From Vibrio litoralis DSM 17657 (GTDB lineage Bacteria > Pseudomonadota > Gammaproteobacteria > Enterobacterales > Vibrionaceae), in contig NZ_KE384567.1 of assembly GCF_000426765.1 (NCBI RefSeq), positions 355,152 through 419,151 on the forward strand: a stretch of DNA of 64,000 nucleotides. Reading direction: 5' to 3'. Positions within the stretch are counted from its first letter, which is position 1; each line of letters opens with the position of its first letter. Position numbers and translations under genes: made by a program. The notes beneath the pieces were generated by a model that was not told where the DNA came from, did no database searches, and saw only the letters and a list, made by a program, of their open reading frames with translations. Below are positions 51,941 to 62,175 of the stretch, in pieces.

Positions 51941-52813
51941 TTAACCTTCTAGCTTGTTTAAGTGTACATCCATTTGTGGGAATGGGATTTCGATACCTTC
52001 GGCATCAAGCTCTTCTTTAATAGCCTGTAGCAAATCGAAATATACATCCCAGTACTCTGCAGTTTTAACCCATGGACGTACCACGAAGTTTACTGATGAA
52101 TCCGCTAACGCAACCACACCAACGGTTGGAGCTGGAGTTTGAAGTAAGCGTTTCTCTGACTCTAATACGCGAGTAATCACATCTTTGGTTTTCTTCAAAT
52201 CTGCTTTGTAAGAAACACCGATTACATAGTCAATACGACGAGTTGCATGGCGAGAGTAGTTAACAATCGCACCACCAATCACGCTACCGTTTGGAACAAC
52301 AATCATTTTGTTATCAGGTGTGGTTAATACGGTTTGGAAAATTTGGATAGACTCAACACTACCTGCAACACCACCAATTTCAACATAGTCACCAGCTTTG
52401 AATGGGCGAAATGCCACAATCAGTACACCTGCTGCAAAGTTTGCAAGAGAGCCTTGTAGAGCTAAACCAACCGCTAAACCAGCCGCACCAATAACAGCAA
52501 CGACAGAAGCGGTTTGAACCCCAACCTTACCTAATGCTGCAATAAGGACGATAACAAATAAAACATAGCGGACAAGCGAGCTAATAAAATGTACAACCGC
52601 TTGATCCATTTGTTTCTTTTCAAGAAGTTTAGCAACACTGTTGCTAATCATTTTTACAATGATGTTACCAATAAAAAGAATAACAATCGCAGCTAGGATA
52701 TTCACACCATATTGAATAAAAAGCTCAGAATGGCTTTCTAACCACTTTCCAGCTTCAGGAACAATATTCGCCGCCTGATCTACTTGCTCTTTTACTACAT
52801 CTTCTGCAGACAT
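51941..52813 (-). CDS. mscS: small-conductance mechanosensitive channel MscS
   Basis: Heptameric inner-membrane channel opened by membrane tension on osmotic downshift. The 290-aa product has three TM segments, at about 33-52, 74-93 and 98-130. The pore helix TM3 has the Gly/Ala packing pattern GAAGLAVGLALQGSLANFAAGVLIVAFRPFKAGDYV. A beta domain and alpha/beta cytoplasmic cage (IEIPFPQMDVHLNKLEG at the end) follow. It lies 259 bp downstream of fbaA, as E. coli yggB lies near fbaA. The fbaA terminator is between them. Confidence 0.96.
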   Translation of the reverse strand: MSAEDVVKEQVDQAANIVPEAGKWLESHSELFIQYGVNILAAIVILFIGNIIVKMISNSVAKLLEKKQMDQAVVHFISSLVRYVLFVIVLIAALGKVGVQTASVVAVIGAAGLAVGLALQGSLANFAAGVLIVAFRPFKAGDYVEIGGVAGSVESIQIFQTVLTTPDNKMIVVPNGSVIGGAIVNYSRHATRRIDYVIGVSYKADLKKTKDVITRVLESEKRLLQTPAPTVGVVALADSSVNFVVRPWVKTAEYWDVYFDLLQAIKEELDAEGIEIPFPQMDVHLNKLEG

Positions 52814-53020
52814 AATGATTTCCTTATTAACATAAAGGGTTATAACAAAAAGGGGATTTACTAGTGGCTCGTTGAGTATTCAATAGTAATTCAGTAAATA
52901 TATAAGAGTTTACCTGCGAATGAAAATAATTTGTTAATAACAATACCACTTTCACAAACTACATAATTCAATTCATAATACTTTTACTAACCCTAGCACT
53001 AACTCTTAAACTCATAGATA

Positions 53021-53053
53021 AAAAAAACCTCGCATTTATATGCGAGGTTTTTA
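53021..53053 (-). terminator. fbaA terminator
   Basis: AAAACCTCGCAT and ATGCGAGGTTTT form a 12-bp perfect stem with a short TTAT loop. T8 on the minus strand follows, 20 bp past the fbaA stop. Confidence 0.87.
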
Positions 53054-53072
53054 TCAAACACTTAGAGATAAA

Positions 53073-54149
53073 TTATAATACGTCGATAGCGTTAAGGTCA
53101 GCGAACGCTTTTTCAAGACGTGCAACCATAGACGCTTGACCAGCACGTAGCCATACGCGAGGATCGTAGTATTTTTTGTTTGGCGCAGATTCGCCAGTTG
53201 GGTTACCGATTTGACCTTGTAGGAAATCGTGGTTTTCAGCTTCGTATGCACGAACGCCATCCCAATTAGCCCACTGTGTATCTGTATCGATGTTCATTTT
53301 GATAACACCGTAACCGATAGATTCTTGAATTTCTGCTTCAGAAGAACCAGAACCACCGTGGAATACGAAGTTTAGAGAGTTAGCTGGTAGGCCAAATTTC
53401 TCAGAAACGTACGCTTGAGAATCACGTAGGATAGTTGGAGTAAGAACAACGTTACCCGCTTGGTAAACACCATGTACGTTACCGAAAGATGCCGCGATAG
53501 TGAAACGAGGACTTACTGCAATTAGTTTTTCATAAGCGTAAGCAACATCTTCAGGAGAAGTGTAAAGCTCAGACTCGTCCATACCAGAGTTATCAACACC
53601 ATCTTCTTCGCCACCAGTACAACCTAGTTCGATTTCGATAGTCATGTTCATTTTAGCCATGCGCTCTAGGTACTTAGCACATGTTTCAACGTTCTCTTCT
53701 AGCGACTCTTCAGAAAGGTCTAGCATGTGAGAAGAGAATAGAGGCTTACCAGTTTCAGCGAAGTATTCTTCACCAGCGTCTAGTAGACCGTCGATCCAAG
53801 GAAGAAGTTTCTTAGCAGCGTGGTCAGTGTGAAGGATCACTGGTACACCGTAAGTTTCAGCAACAGCGTGTACGTATTTCGCACCAGCAACAGCGCCAAG
53901 GATTTGTGCACCTTGGCCTTCAAGCTTAAGGCCTTTACCAGCAAAGAAAGCAGCGCCGCCATTAGAGAACTGAACGATTACAGGAGCTTTTACTTTTGCT
54001 GCTGCTTCTAGTACTGCGTTTACAGAGTCAGTGTTAACAACGTTAACTGCTGGAAGTGCAAATTTGTTTTCTTTAGCTACTTCAAAAACTTTCTGTACGT
54101 CATCACCAGAGATAACACCAGGTTTTACAAAATCGAAGATCTTAGACAT
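53073..54149 (-). CDS. fbaA: class II fructose-bisphosphate aldolase FbaA
   Basis: Zinc-dependent glycolytic aldolase. The 358-aa product (E. coli 359) has VIVQFSNGGAAFFAGKGL, the zinc-ligand regions PVILHTDHAAKKLLPWIDG and IEIELGCTGGEEDGVDNS, and FGNVHGVYQAGNVVLTP. The C-terminal FVFHGGSGSSEAEIQESIGYGVIKMNIDTDTQWA matches class II enzymes. It is third in the tkt-epd-pgk-fbaA order, 194 bp after pgk with a terminator between, so it has at least partly separate expression. Confidence 0.98.
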   Translation of the reverse strand: MSKIFDFVKPGVISGDDVQKVFEVAKENKFALPAVNVVNTDSVNAVLEAAAKVKAPVIVQFSNGGAAFFAGKGLKLEGQGAQILGAVAGAKYVHAVAETYGVPVILHTDHAAKKLLPWIDGLLDAGEEYFAETGKPLFSSHMLDLSEESLEENVETCAKYLERMAKMNMTIEIELGCTGGEEDGVDNSGMDESELYTSPEDVAYAYEKLIAVSPRFTIAASFGNVHGVYQAGNVVLTPTILRDSQAYVSEKFGLPANSLNFVFHGGSGSSEAEIQESIGYGVIKMNIDTDTQWANWDGVRAYEAENHDFLQGQIGNPTGESAPNKKYYDPRVWLRAGQASMVARLEKAFADLNAIDVL

Positions 54150-54303
54150 GGGTTTAGTCCTATTTTTCTATCGTTTAAAATCCCGTTCAAAGAACGAAAT
54201 CGTTAATTAAATAAACGTTTGCTTGATAACGGGGGCATTGTAGCAACAAATCGCTTCAATTCACATAGTGTGATCTACGCAACAGATAAAAATCTACAAA
54301 CGT

Positions 54304-54333
54304 AAAAAAGGCGAGAATTTTCTCCCGCCTTAT
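54304..54333 (-). terminator. pgk terminator
   Basis: Minus strand: AAGGCGGGAGAA and TTCTCGCCTT pair with one bulge and are followed by T6, just after the pgk stop. Confidence 0.7.
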
Positions 54334-54342
54334 TTTTAAATA

Positions 54343-55506
54343 TTATGCTTTTGCACGCTCTTCAAGCATTGCAACTGCAGGTAATATTTTACCTTCTACA
54401 AACTCAAGGAAAGCGCCGCCACCCGTTGAGATATAAGAAACATCAGCTTTAATGCCAAACTTGTCGATAGCTGCTAGTGTGTCACCGCCGCCTGCAACAG
54501 AGAAGCCTTCAGAAGCAGCGATTGCTTCAGAAATACCACGAGTACCCGCTTCAAAGTTTTTGAACTCAAATACACCTACAGGGCCATTCCAAAGGATAGT
54601 TTTCGCACCTTTTAGAATTTCAGCTAATGCTGCAGTTGATTCTGGACCTAGGTCAAAAATCATGTCGTCATCTTGAACTTCAGAAACGTGTTTGATTTCA
54701 GCTTCAGCATTTTCATCAAACGCTTTTGCACACGCAACATCAGTCGCAACTGGAATTGCACAATCTTTCATTAATTTTTTAGCTGTTTCTACTAGATCAG
54801 CTTCGTATAAAGATTTACCAACGTTGTGACCTTCAGCAGCAATGAAAGTATTCGCAATACCACCACCAACAACTAGTTGGTCAGCGATTTTAGATAGAGA
54901 CTCAAGAACAGTCAGTTTCGTTGAAACTTTAGAACCACCAACGATAGCAACAAGTGGACGCTCTGGGTTATCCATTGCTTTACCTAACGCTTCAAGTTCA
55001 GCAGCAAGTAAAGGACCCGCACAAGCGATTGGCGCGTGCATACCAACACCGTGAGTAGATGCTTGAGCTCGGTGAGCTGTACCAAATGCATCCATTACGA
55101 ATACGTCACAAAGTGCTGCGTATTTTTTAGATAGTTCTTCTTCGTTTTTCTTCTCGCCTTTGTTAAAGCGAACGTTTTCAAGAACAACCAACTCACCAGC
55201 GTTAAGCTCAAGACCATCTAGGTAATCTTTTGCTAGTTTAACGTCGCAATCTAGTGCGTCGTTTAAGTAGTTAACAACAGGTTGTAGAGAGAACTCTTCG
55301 TTGTATTCACCTTCAGTTGGGCGACCTAGGTGAGAAGTCACCATTACTTTAGCGCCTGCTTCTAGGCAAGTTTTGATCGTTGGTAAAGACGCTAAGATAC
55401 GAGCATCTGAAGTTACTTTACCTTCTTTTACTGGCACGTTTAGGTCAGCACGAATGAATACACGTTTACCTGCAAGATCCAGGTCAGTCATCTTGATTAC
55501 AGACAT
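54343..55506 (-). CDS. pgk: phosphoglycerate kinase Pgk
   Basis: Glycolytic kinase: 1,3-bisphosphoglycerate + ADP to 3-phosphoglycerate + ATP. About 387 residues. It has the substrate-binding [40 protein letters not shown] and [13 protein letters not shown]. The nucleotide part has [23 protein letters not shown] and [16 protein letters not shown]. The start is ATG 55506 ([11 protein letters not shown]), with AGAGGA seven bases upstream. A TTG five codons earlier is not needed. epd lies 229 bp upstream. Confidence 0.98.
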   Translation of the reverse strand: MSVIKMTDLDLAGKRVFIRADLNVPVKEGKVTSDARILASLPTIKTCLEAGAKVMVTSHLGRPTEGEYNEEFSLQPVVNYLNDALDCDVKLAKDYLDGLELNAGELVVLENVRFNKGEKKNEEELSKKYAALCDVFVMDAFGTAHRAQASTHGVGMHAPIACAGPLLAAELEALGKAMDNPERPLVAIVGGSKVSTKLTVLESLSKIADQLVVGGGIANTFIAAEGHNVGKSLYEADLVETAKKLMKDCAIPVATDVACAKAFDENAEAEIKHVSEVQDDDMIFDLGPESTAALAEILKGAKTILWNGPVGVFEFKNFEAGTRGISEAIAASEGFSVAGGGDTLAAIDKFGIKADVSYISTGGGAFLEFVEGKILPAVAMLEERAKA

Positions 55507-55667
55507 TATTTGTCCTCTCAATGTTAGTGAAATTAAAAATATTTAAACCATTATCATCCGGCATAGTGCCCAATGATCAAAATTCTTATCTAGCTTAGCG
55601 ACTATAGCGCCTTCCTGTAAACCAAACAGGGCTAATCATTTCATACCCAATATACTGGGGGCGACTA

Positions 55668-55696
55668 TTTATTATTTCAAGCTGAAAAATAATAAA
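55668..55696 (-). terminator. possible epd terminator
   Basis: TTTATTATTT (55668-55677) and AAATAATAAA (55687-55696) form an all-AT 10-bp stem with a nine-base loop about 40 bp past the epd stop. It is weak. A separate small hairpin CCTGT/ACAGG lies at 55614-55630. Confidence 0.4.
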
Positions 55697-55735
55697 TCGA
55701 TTATTTATTCGTCACAACAGTAAATTTATTCAATC

Positions 55736-56779
55736 TTATTTTGAGTCAAGCATTGACCCCATAGTTAATGCGGTATCGAGCATTCGGTTGGCAAAGCCCC
55801 ACTCATTATCACACCACACTAGCATTTTTACTAAGCGATGATTACTGACGCGAGTTTGCGAACCATCAACAATCGCACTGTGCGAATCATGATTGAAATC
55901 AATCGAAACCAAAGGCGCTTCGGTGTAATCCAATATGCCGTCCAATGTACAACGAGATGCTTCTACGATAGATTGATTTACGTCATTAACATCGACATTT
56001 TTGTGAACTGTGACACTTAAATCCATCGCAGTGACATTAATTGTAGGCACTCGAACTGAAATTGCTTCAAATTTATCAGCAAATTTTGGGTAAATTCTGG
56101 CGATGCCTAAATGCAGCTTTGTATCAACGGGAATAATGGATTGGCTGGCAGCTCGAGAACGGCGTAAATCCGAGTGATAAGCATCAATCACTTGCTGATC
56201 GTTCATTGATGAGTGAATGGTGGTAATGGTACCTGATTCAATACCAAAGCTATCATCCAGTGCTTTGATCACAGGAATAATACAGTTAGTGGTACAAGAG
56301 CCATTCGAGACCACATGATGATCAGCCGTCAATGTTTCATGATTGACACCATAGATAATGGTGTTATCGACATCATTGCCACCGGGATGAGAAAACAACA
56401 CTCGTTTTGCTCCAGCTTGAATATGCAATTGGCCATCGGCTTGAGAGCCAAACTTACCTGTACAATCTAAAACGATATCGACATTTAAATCTTTCCAAGG
56501 CAGAAGCTTGGCATCAGAGAGGTGCAATATACGAATCGAATCAAACCCCGGTTCGACCTTATCGCTGTGATGAATGAAAAGGTGCTCTTGATCGTGGGTA
56601 ACTTTTTTGAAGAAACGACCATGACTCGAATCATATTGTAGTAGGTGCGCCATGCCTTCCGGTTCGGCCAATTCATTAATTGCTACTACTTGAATCGACT
56701 GATTTTTGCCACTTTCATATAAAGCGCGCAATACACTGCGTCCAATTCGACCAAATCCATTAATAGCAATCCTGAGCAT
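55736..56779 (-). CDS. epd: erythrose-4-phosphate dehydrogenase Epd
   Basis: GAPDH-like NAD enzyme that makes 4-phosphoerythronate for vitamin B6 synthesis. About 347 residues starting [23 protein letters not shown]. The catalytic block is [35 protein letters not shown], with the active Cys, and the C-terminal part has [18 protein letters not shown]. The second ATG is chosen because CGGA stands six bases before it. The first ATG overlaps that site. It lies between tkt and pgk, the common gammaproteobacterial gene order. PdxJ of the same pathway is encoded at 30-31 kb. Confidence 0.96.
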   Translation of the reverse strand: MLRIAINGFGRIGRSVLRALYESGKNQSIQVVAINELAEPEGMAHLLQYDSSHGRFFKKVTHDQEHLFIHHSDKVEPGFDSIRILHLSDAKLLPWKDLNVDIVLDCTGKFGSQADGQLHIQAGAKRVLFSHPGGNDVDNTIIYGVNHETLTADHHVVSNGSCTTNCIIPVIKALDDSFGIESGTITTIHSSMNDQQVIDAYHSDLRRSRAASQSIIPVDTKLHLGIARIYPKFADKFEAISVRVPTINVTAMDLSVTVHKNVDVNDVNQSIVEASRCTLDGILDYTEAPLVSIDFNHDSHSAIVDGSQTRVSNHRLVKMLVWCDNEWGFANRMLDTALTMGSMLDSK

Positions 56780-56841
56780 AATCATTCCGTGGCATCAATC
56801 TTAAGTGACAGTATGTTACCTCATCGTCTTTTAATACGCAT

Positions 56842-56870
56842 TAAAAAAGCCGAGCATTATGCCCGGCTTT
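56842..56870 (-). terminator. tkt terminator
   Basis: AAAGCCGAGCA and TGCCCGGCTTT pair over 11 positions (one mismatch) around a three-base loop. The minus strand then has T6. It lies between tkt and epd. Confidence 0.82.
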
Positions 56871-56899
56871 CATCTTGCAATTACTTACATTCGAAAGAA

Positions 56900-58894
56900 T
56901 TAAGCAATCAACTCTTTCGCAGTTTCTACTACGTTTTCAACCGTAAAGCCGAACATTTTAAATAGCTCACCTGCAGGTGCAGACTCACCAAATGTTGTCA
57001 TACCAATGATACGACCGTCTAGGCCAACGTACTTGAACCAGTAATCAGCAATACCCGCTTCAATGGCGATACGAGCCGTTACGTCAGATGGTAGTACAGA
57101 TTCACGGTAAGCCGCGTCTTGCTTGTCGAATGCATCAGTCGATGGCATAGAAACCACACGTACTTGCTTGCCTTCAGCAGAAAGTTGCGCTGCAGCTTCA
57201 ACCGCTAGTTCAACTTCAGAACCAGTAGCAATCAAGATTAACTCTGGTTTACCAGCACAATCTTTAAGAACGTAAGCACCTTTAGCAATGTTTGCTACTT
57301 GCTCAGCATTACGCTCTTGTTGTGCTAGGTTTTGACGAGAGAAAATCAGCGCCGAAGGTGCATCTTTACGCTCAATCGCAAGTTTCCAAGCCACTGCTGA
57401 TTCAACTTGGTCACATGGACGCCATGTGCTCATGTTTGGTGTCATGCGAAGTGATGCCATTTGCTCAACCGGTTGGTGAGTTGGACCATCTTCACCAAGA
57501 CCAATTGAATCATGCGTATACACTTGGATGTTTTGAATTTTCATCAACGCAGCCATACGCATTGCGTTACGAGCGTATTCCATAAACATTAGGAAAGTCG
57601 CGCCATAAGGCACAAAGCCACCATGCAATGCAATACCATTAATGATAGCTGTCATACCAAACTCACGCACACCGTAGTGTACATAGTTACCTGAAGCATC
57701 TTCAGCCGTTAAAGACTTAGAACCAGACCACATAGTTAAGTTTGAAGGTGCAAGGTCAGCAGAACCGCCCATGAACTCAGGAAGCATTTGACCAAACGCT
57801 TCTAGTGCATTTTGTGATGCTTTACGTGAAGCGATATTCGCAGGGTTTGCTTGAAGATCAGCAATAATTGCGTTTGCTTTTTCTTCCCACTCTTTAGGAA
57901 GGTCGCCAGACATACGACGCGTGTATTCAGCCGCAAGCTCAGGGAAAGCGGCTTGATACGCTGCAAATTTTTCGTTCCAAGCGGCTTCTTTCGCTGCGCC
58001 CGCTTCTTTGGCATCCCACTCAGCGTAGATATCTGAAGGAATTTCGAATGGACCGTGTTCCCAACCAAGCTGAGCTTTGGTTGCTGTAATTTCGTCAGCA
58101 CCTAATGGAGCGCCGTGACAATCATGCGTGCCCGCTTTGTTTGGAGAACCAAAACCAATAACCGTTTTAGTACAGATAAGCGTTGGACGAGGATCCGCTT
58201 TCGCCGCTTGAATAGCCGCTTCAATGGCATCTGAATCGTGACCATCAACAGCAGGAATTACATGCCAGCCGTATGCTTCAAAACGCTTAGGTGTATCGTC
58301 TGCAAACCAACCTTCTACGTGACCATCGATAGAAATACCGTTGTCATCCCAGAATGCAACCAATTTACCTAGACCCAACACACCCGCTAAAGAAGCCGCT
58401 TCGTGTGAAATACCTTCCATCAAACAGCCATCGCCTAGGAATGTATAGGTAAAGTGATCAACAATATCGTGACCTTCACGGTTAAACTGAGCCGCTAATG
58501 ATTTTTCAGCTAACGCCATACCAACCGCATTGGTGATACCTTGGCCTAGTGGGCCAGTGGTAGTCTCAATACCTGGTGCATAACCATACTCAGGGTGACC
58601 TGGGGTTTTTGAATGCAGTTGGCGGAAATTTTTCAGTTCAGAAAGAGGAAGGTCATAACCAGAAAGGTGAAGCAAAGAGTAAATCAGCATCGAACCGTGG
58701 CCGTTTGAAAGCACGAAACGATCGCGGTCAAACCACTCAGGGTTTTGTGGGTTGTGATTCAAGTGACCACGCCAAAGAACTTCAGCGATATCGGCCATGC
58801 CCATTGGGGCACCTGGGTGGCCTGAATTAGCCTGTTGAACACCGTCCATGCTAAGTGCGCGGATTGCATTTGCTAGATCTTTACGAGACGTCAT
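56900..58894 (-). CDS. tkt: transketolase
   Basis: Thiamine-diphosphate enzyme of the pentose phosphate pathway moving two-carbon units. About 664 residues (E. coli TktA 663). It has [26 protein letters not shown], the ThDP motif [38 protein letters not shown], and [54 protein letters not shown] follows. The ATG at 58894 ([12 protein letters not shown]) is preceded by CAGGAG at ideal spacing. The reading from seven codons upstream has none. It is divergent from metK. Confidence 0.98.
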   Translation of the reverse strand: MTSRKDLANAIRALSMDGVQQANSGHPGAPMGMADIAEVLWRGHLNHNPQNPEWFDRDRFVLSNGHGSMLIYSLLHLSGYDLPLSELKNFRQLHSKTPGHPEYGYAPGIETTTGPLGQGITNAVGMALAEKSLAAQFNREGHDIVDHFTYTFLGDGCLMEGISHEAASLAGVLGLGKLVAFWDDNGISIDGHVEGWFADDTPKRFEAYGWHVIPAVDGHDSDAIEAAIQAAKADPRPTLICTKTVIGFGSPNKAGTHDCHGAPLGADEITATKAQLGWEHGPFEIPSDIYAEWDAKEAGAAKEAAWNEKFAAYQAAFPELAAEYTRRMSGDLPKEWEEKANAIIADLQANPANIASRKASQNALEAFGQMLPEFMGGSADLAPSNLTMWSGSKSLTAEDASGNYVHYGVREFGMTAIINGIALHGGFVPYGATFLMFMEYARNAMRMAALMKIQNIQVYTHDSIGLGEDGPTHQPVEQMASLRMTPNMSTWRPCDQVESAVAWKLAIERKDAPSALIFSRQNLAQQERNAEQVANIAKGAYVLKDCAGKPELILIATGSEVELAVEAAAQLSAEGKQVRVVSMPSTDAFDKQDAAYRESVLPSDVTARIAIEAGIADYWFKYVGLDGRIIGMTTFGESAPAGELFKMFGFTVENVVETAKELIA

Positions 58895-59219
58895 GTCTGC
58901 TCCTGATTTGTGCATTAAAAGTGCATAAGCGATTTATTAAGGTTGGGAAAGCTTGCCGAATACTTCAACTCACTTTAAATTCTGCGTGGTATTGTCGCAA
59001 AGCGACTGCATGACTGCAAACTTTAACCACTTGATATTTTCTCTTTTGGGGTTATTTTTTTTGCTTTTTTAGCATTGTCACATTATTTCCCCTCAACTCC
59101 CGTCATTATGGGAATGCAATCGAATACGTCAATAGAGTAAATTGCCATATTTATGTACATTTTTGCGCCACTCCCTCTCCCACTTTCACAAGCAATATTC
59201 CCTTTAATGTAAAAAAGGC

Positions 59220-59271
59220 TTGTAATTCGACCAATCAAAACTAGAATAGACGTCTAGATGTAGAAACACCT
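59220..59271 (+). promoter_or_regulatory. metK promoter with MetJ boxes
   Basis: -35 TTGTAA (59220-59225), 16-bp spacer, -10 TAGAAT (59242-59247). AGACGTCT (59248-59255), a perfect copy of the 8-bp MetJ recognition sequence, directly follows. AGATGTAG (59256-59263, five of eight) and a weaker third unit come after it. Tandem met boxes are how MetJ-SAM represses methionine genes, including metK in E. coli. The upstream part of the tkt-metK interval (58895-59219) is AT-rich and shows nothing else I can name. Confidence 0.8.
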
Positions 59272-59290
59272 ACAGAATTTATTGTTTTTT

Positions 59291-59336
59291 AAAAGACGCG
59301 ATTCATAGCATTTAGCTATATAAGAACGCGTCTTTT
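59291..59336 (+). promoter_or_regulatory. long hairpin in the metK leader
   Basis: AAAAGACGCG (59291-59300) and CGCGTCTTTT (59327-59336) form a 10-bp perfect stem. Inside it ATAGC (59305-59309) and GCTAT (59315-59319) form a second stem. It lies between the MetJ boxes and the metK start. The arm ends in TTTTC, so it could act as a weak terminator or attenuator, or just shape the leader. It does not match a known SAM riboswitch pattern that I can recognise. Confidence 0.6.
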
Positions 59337-59399
59337 CTAACTTAACTGCATTCATCATCAAGCGATGAATTGGCGTGATTCAAAGTGGAGCACTCACAC

Positions 59400-60551
59400 A
59401 TGGCTAAGCATTTATTTACTTCAGAATCTGTATCTGAAGGCCATCCTGATAAAATTGCTGATCAGATTTCTGATGCGGTATTGGATGCAATCCTAGAGCA
59501 AGATCCTAAAGCACGTGTGGCGTGTGAAACATACGTAAAAACCGGCATGGTAATGGTTGGTGGTGAAGTCACCACTTCTGCTTGGGTTGATATTGAAGAA
59601 ATTACTCGCGAAACCGTTCGTGAAATTGGTTATGTCCATTCTGATATGGGCTTTGATGCAGACTCTTGTGCTGTATTAAATACTATCGGCAAACAATCTC
59701 CAGACATCAACCAAGGTGTTGATAAAGCCGATCCTAAAGATCAAGGCGCTGGTGACCAAGGTATTATGTTTGGCTATGCGTGTAACGAAACAGATGTATT
59801 GATGCCAGCACCAATTACTTACTCTCACCTACTTGTACAAAAGCAAGCTGAAGTCCGTAAAAGTGGCAAACTTGATTTCTTGCGCCCTGATGCAAAATCT
59901 CAAGTTACTTTCCAATACGATCAAGGCAAGATTGTTGGTATCGATGCAGTCGTACTATCAACTCAACACTGTGATTCAATTACCACACCGGATCTACGTG
60001 AAGCGGTAATGGAAGAAATCATCAAACCGGTACTGCCTTCTGAGTGGCTAAATAAAGAAACTAAATTCTTTATCAACCCAACCGGTCGTTTTGTTATCGG
60101 TGGTCCAATGGGTGACTGTGGCCTAACTGGTCGTAAAATCATCGTTGATACTTACGGCGGCGCAGCTCGTCACGGTGGCGGTGCTTTCTCTGGTAAAGAT
60201 CCATCAAAGGTTGACCGTTCAGCGGCTTACGCAGCTCGTTACGTAGCGAAAAACATCGTAGCAGCAGGCCTTGCAGATCGTTGTGAAATTCAACTTTCTT
60301 ACGCTATCGGTGTCGCAGAGCCGACTTCAATCATGGTAGAAACGTTTGGTACTGAGAAAGTACCTTCAGACATCATTATTGAAGCCGTTCGTCAGCACTT
60401 CGACTTACGTCCATACGGCCTACAAGAAATGTTGAACCTACTTCAACCTATCTACAAGAAAACCGCTGCTTATGGTCACTTTGGTCGTGAAGAGTTCCCT
60501 TGGGAAGCAACCGACAAAGCAGAAGCACTACGTGGATTTGCTGGCTTATAA
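59400..60551 (+). CDS. metK: S-adenosylmethionine synthase MetK
   Basis: Makes SAM from methionine and ATP. About 383 residues (E. coli 384). It starts [32 protein letters not shown] and has the signature [40 protein letters not shown] and [19 protein letters not shown] with the P-loop-like segment. The ATG at 59400 matches the family start. A GTG five codons upstream coincides with the GGAG ribosome site and is not the start. Transcription is probably MetJ-controlled. SAM is used by Pcm, RlmD and RsmE in this window. Confidence 0.98.
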   Translation: MAKHLFTSESVSEGHPDKIADQISDAVLDAILEQDPKARVACETYVKTGMVMVGGEVTTSAWVDIEEITRETVREIGYVHSDMGFDADSCAVLNTIGKQSPDINQGVDKADPKDQGAGDQGIMFGYACNETDVLMPAPITYSHLLVQKQAEVRKSGKLDFLRPDAKSQVTFQYDQGKIVGIDAVVLSTQHCDSITTPDLREAVMEEIIKPVLPSEWLNKETKFFINPTGRFVIGGPMGDCGLTGRKIIVDTYGGAARHGGGAFSGKDPSKVDRSAAYAARYVAKNIVAAGLADRCEIQLSYAIGVAEPTSIMVETFGTEKVPSDIIIEAVRQHFDLRPYGLQEMLNLLQPIYKKTAAYGHFGREEFPWEATDKAEALRGFAGL

Positions 60552-60582
60552 TTAGCCTTTAGAACAAAACACTATACTTTCA

Positions 60583-60610
60583 AACCCTTGCCATTCGGTG
60601 AGGGTTTTTT
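60583..60610 (+). terminator. metK terminator
   Basis: AACCCT and AGGGTT pair, extended by G-U and CC/GG pairs around an ATTC loop, then T6. It lies 32 bp after the metK stop. Confidence 0.8.
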
Positions 60611-60743
60611 ATTACTTATTAAATATTCCCACCCGTCAAATTCGCACAAATTTTAATCATTAAATTTGTAATTATCCCAAAAAGCGCCAATATTTATATA
60701 CACAAGCACAGACTTGTTCCCTCATGAACTGCTAGGAGGATTT

Positions 60744-61520
60744 ATGCCTCGTACTGCCAAACCATCAGATTTTAGAACACCAGATAGCGAATATGCTCGC
60801 ACCATACCTTGCGAGAAAATCGCTACATCCGCACCATTACAATGGCTGAAACTCGGCTTTCGCGATATTTTCAAAGCCCCAGTGATCAGCTTATTTTACG
60901 GTATTTGCTTTGCCGCCGCCGCCGCAGGTATCGAGTGGCTAGTCTATTTGCAAGGTTCTCATTTAGTGATTTTCCCTAGCCTGATTGTCTATATGTTAAT
61001 CGGCCCATTTTTAGCACTAGGGCTATACGATGCTAGCTGGCAGATAGAAAAACACCATAAACCTAAATTATTCCATTCCATAAAAGCGATTAAGCGTAAT
61101 GGGGTTTCACAATGGAGCTTTGCCTTACTACTTTGTGTGGCGATGATTTTTTGGATGCGTATTGCCGCCCTCTTACATGCCTTATATCCAGAAATGCAAG
61201 GCGCCTCACTAGAAGCCTTCCTACCCTTTTTAATTAGTGGTTCTGTGGTTGGGTTTATTTTCTCGTGTGTCATTTTTACTATGTCAGCATTTTCCATTCC
61301 CTTAATGATGGAAAGACGAGTTGATATGATGACCGCCGTCTTTACTAGCTATAACGCCGTCAAAAATAATCTAGGCGCAATGGTCGTATGGGCTGGAATC
61401 ATTGTGCTATGTATCGGTTTTGGCTTTGCCACAGCAGGTATAGGAATGATCATTGCAATGCCCGTTTTAGGCTTTGCCACTTGGCATGGTTATCGACAAA
61501 CCATCACCCGTAAACATTAA
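60744..61520 (+). CDS. DUF2189-type integral membrane protein
   Basis: A predicted inner-membrane protein of about 258 residues; function unknown. Six or so hydrophobic segments are visible, for example VISLFYGICFAAAAAGIEWLVYL, VIFPSLIVYMLIGPFLALGLYDA, FALLLCVAMIFWM, FLISGSVVGFIFSCVIFTM and VVWAGIIVLCIGFGFATAGIGMIIAMPVLGFATWHGYR. The arrangement with RTIPCEKIATSAPLQWLKLGFRDIFKAP at the N-terminus and the GPFLALGLYD block resembles the DUF2189 (COG5473) family. ATG 60744 has AGGAGG at good spacing. The ORF's upstream in-frame ATG has none. It stands alone between metK and sprT. Confidence 0.82.
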   Translation: MPRTAKPSDFRTPDSEYARTIPCEKIATSAPLQWLKLGFRDIFKAPVISLFYGICFAAAAAGIEWLVYLQGSHLVIFPSLIVYMLIGPFLALGLYDASWQIEKHHKPKLFHSIKAIKRNGVSQWSFALLLCVAMIFWMRIAALLHALYPEMQGASLEAFLPFLISGSVVGFIFSCVIFTMSAFSIPLMMERRVDMMTAVFTSYNAVKNNLGAMVVWAGIIVLCIGFGFATAGIGMIIAMPVLGFATWHGYRQTITRKH

Positions 61521-61591
61521 TTGTATCTCCTACCTTTCTCTATTAACATTCGGCTTCCTCTATCGGTTCTGAATGTTAGTAGAGAGTCATC

Positions 61592-62116
61592 GTGTCAGCC
61601 ATTGTCGTTCCTCAAGATTTAATTCATCAATTGGAAAGCAGCCTTCAGGTTTACCTGAAAAAAGCAGAGTTAGCCCTTGAATGCACCTTTCCAACACCAG
61701 AACTGTCCTTCCAAGTTAGAGGAAAAGTGGCAGGAAAAGCGTATCTGCAACAATGGCAAATACGCTTAAATCCGACATTACTTATCGAAAATCAGCAAGC
61801 ATTCGTAGAACAAGTGATTCCGCATGAACTGGCCCACCTCATCACCTACCATCAATTTGGTCGTGTAAAGCCTCATGGCAAAGAGTGGCGCTATGTGATG
61901 ACCAATATTTTCCGGTGTCCTCCTGAAACTTATCATGCTTTCGATATTAGTTCGGTACAGGGAGAAACCTTTACTTATCAATGCCAATGCCAAACCCACC
62001 AATTATCGATTCGGCGACACAATAAGGTGAAACAACAACAAACTCGTTATCATTGTTCTTTATGTGGCACCCAATTAAAGCTATTAAATAAAGAAAAAGT
62101 GATCAATGGCCTATAA
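61592..62116 (+). CDS. sprT: SprT-family zinc metalloprotein
   Basis: Putative zinc metalloprotease related to Spartan/Wss1; the bacterial role is unclear. The 174-aa product has the active-site motif VIPHELAHLITYHQFGRVKPHGKEWRYVM (HExxH plus third His). A C-terminal zinc ribbon has paired cysteines (CQCQTH...YHCSLCGTQLKLL). The start is GTG at 61592. AGAGAG lies seven bases upstream. In E. coli sprT sits between metK-side genes and endA-rsmE-gshB; here the following gene is a GGDEF protein. Confidence 0.93.
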   Translation: MSAIVVPQDLIHQLESSLQVYLKKAELALECTFPTPELSFQVRGKVAGKAYLQQWQIRLNPTLLIENQQAFVEQVIPHELAHLITYHQFGRVKPHGKEWRYVMTNIFRCPPETYHAFDISSVQGETFTYQCQCQTHQLSIRRHNKVKQQQTRYHCSLCGTQLKLLNKEKVINGL

Positions 62117-62175
62117 AATAGCTTGTATTTCTTTATGATTAGACCGTAAATAACCTCAACTCCTTTGAGGTAACG

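Noticed and set aside
57292..58830. Several ORFs of 60-99 codons opposite or out of frame with tkt
   Set aside because: All are shadows of the transketolase gene.
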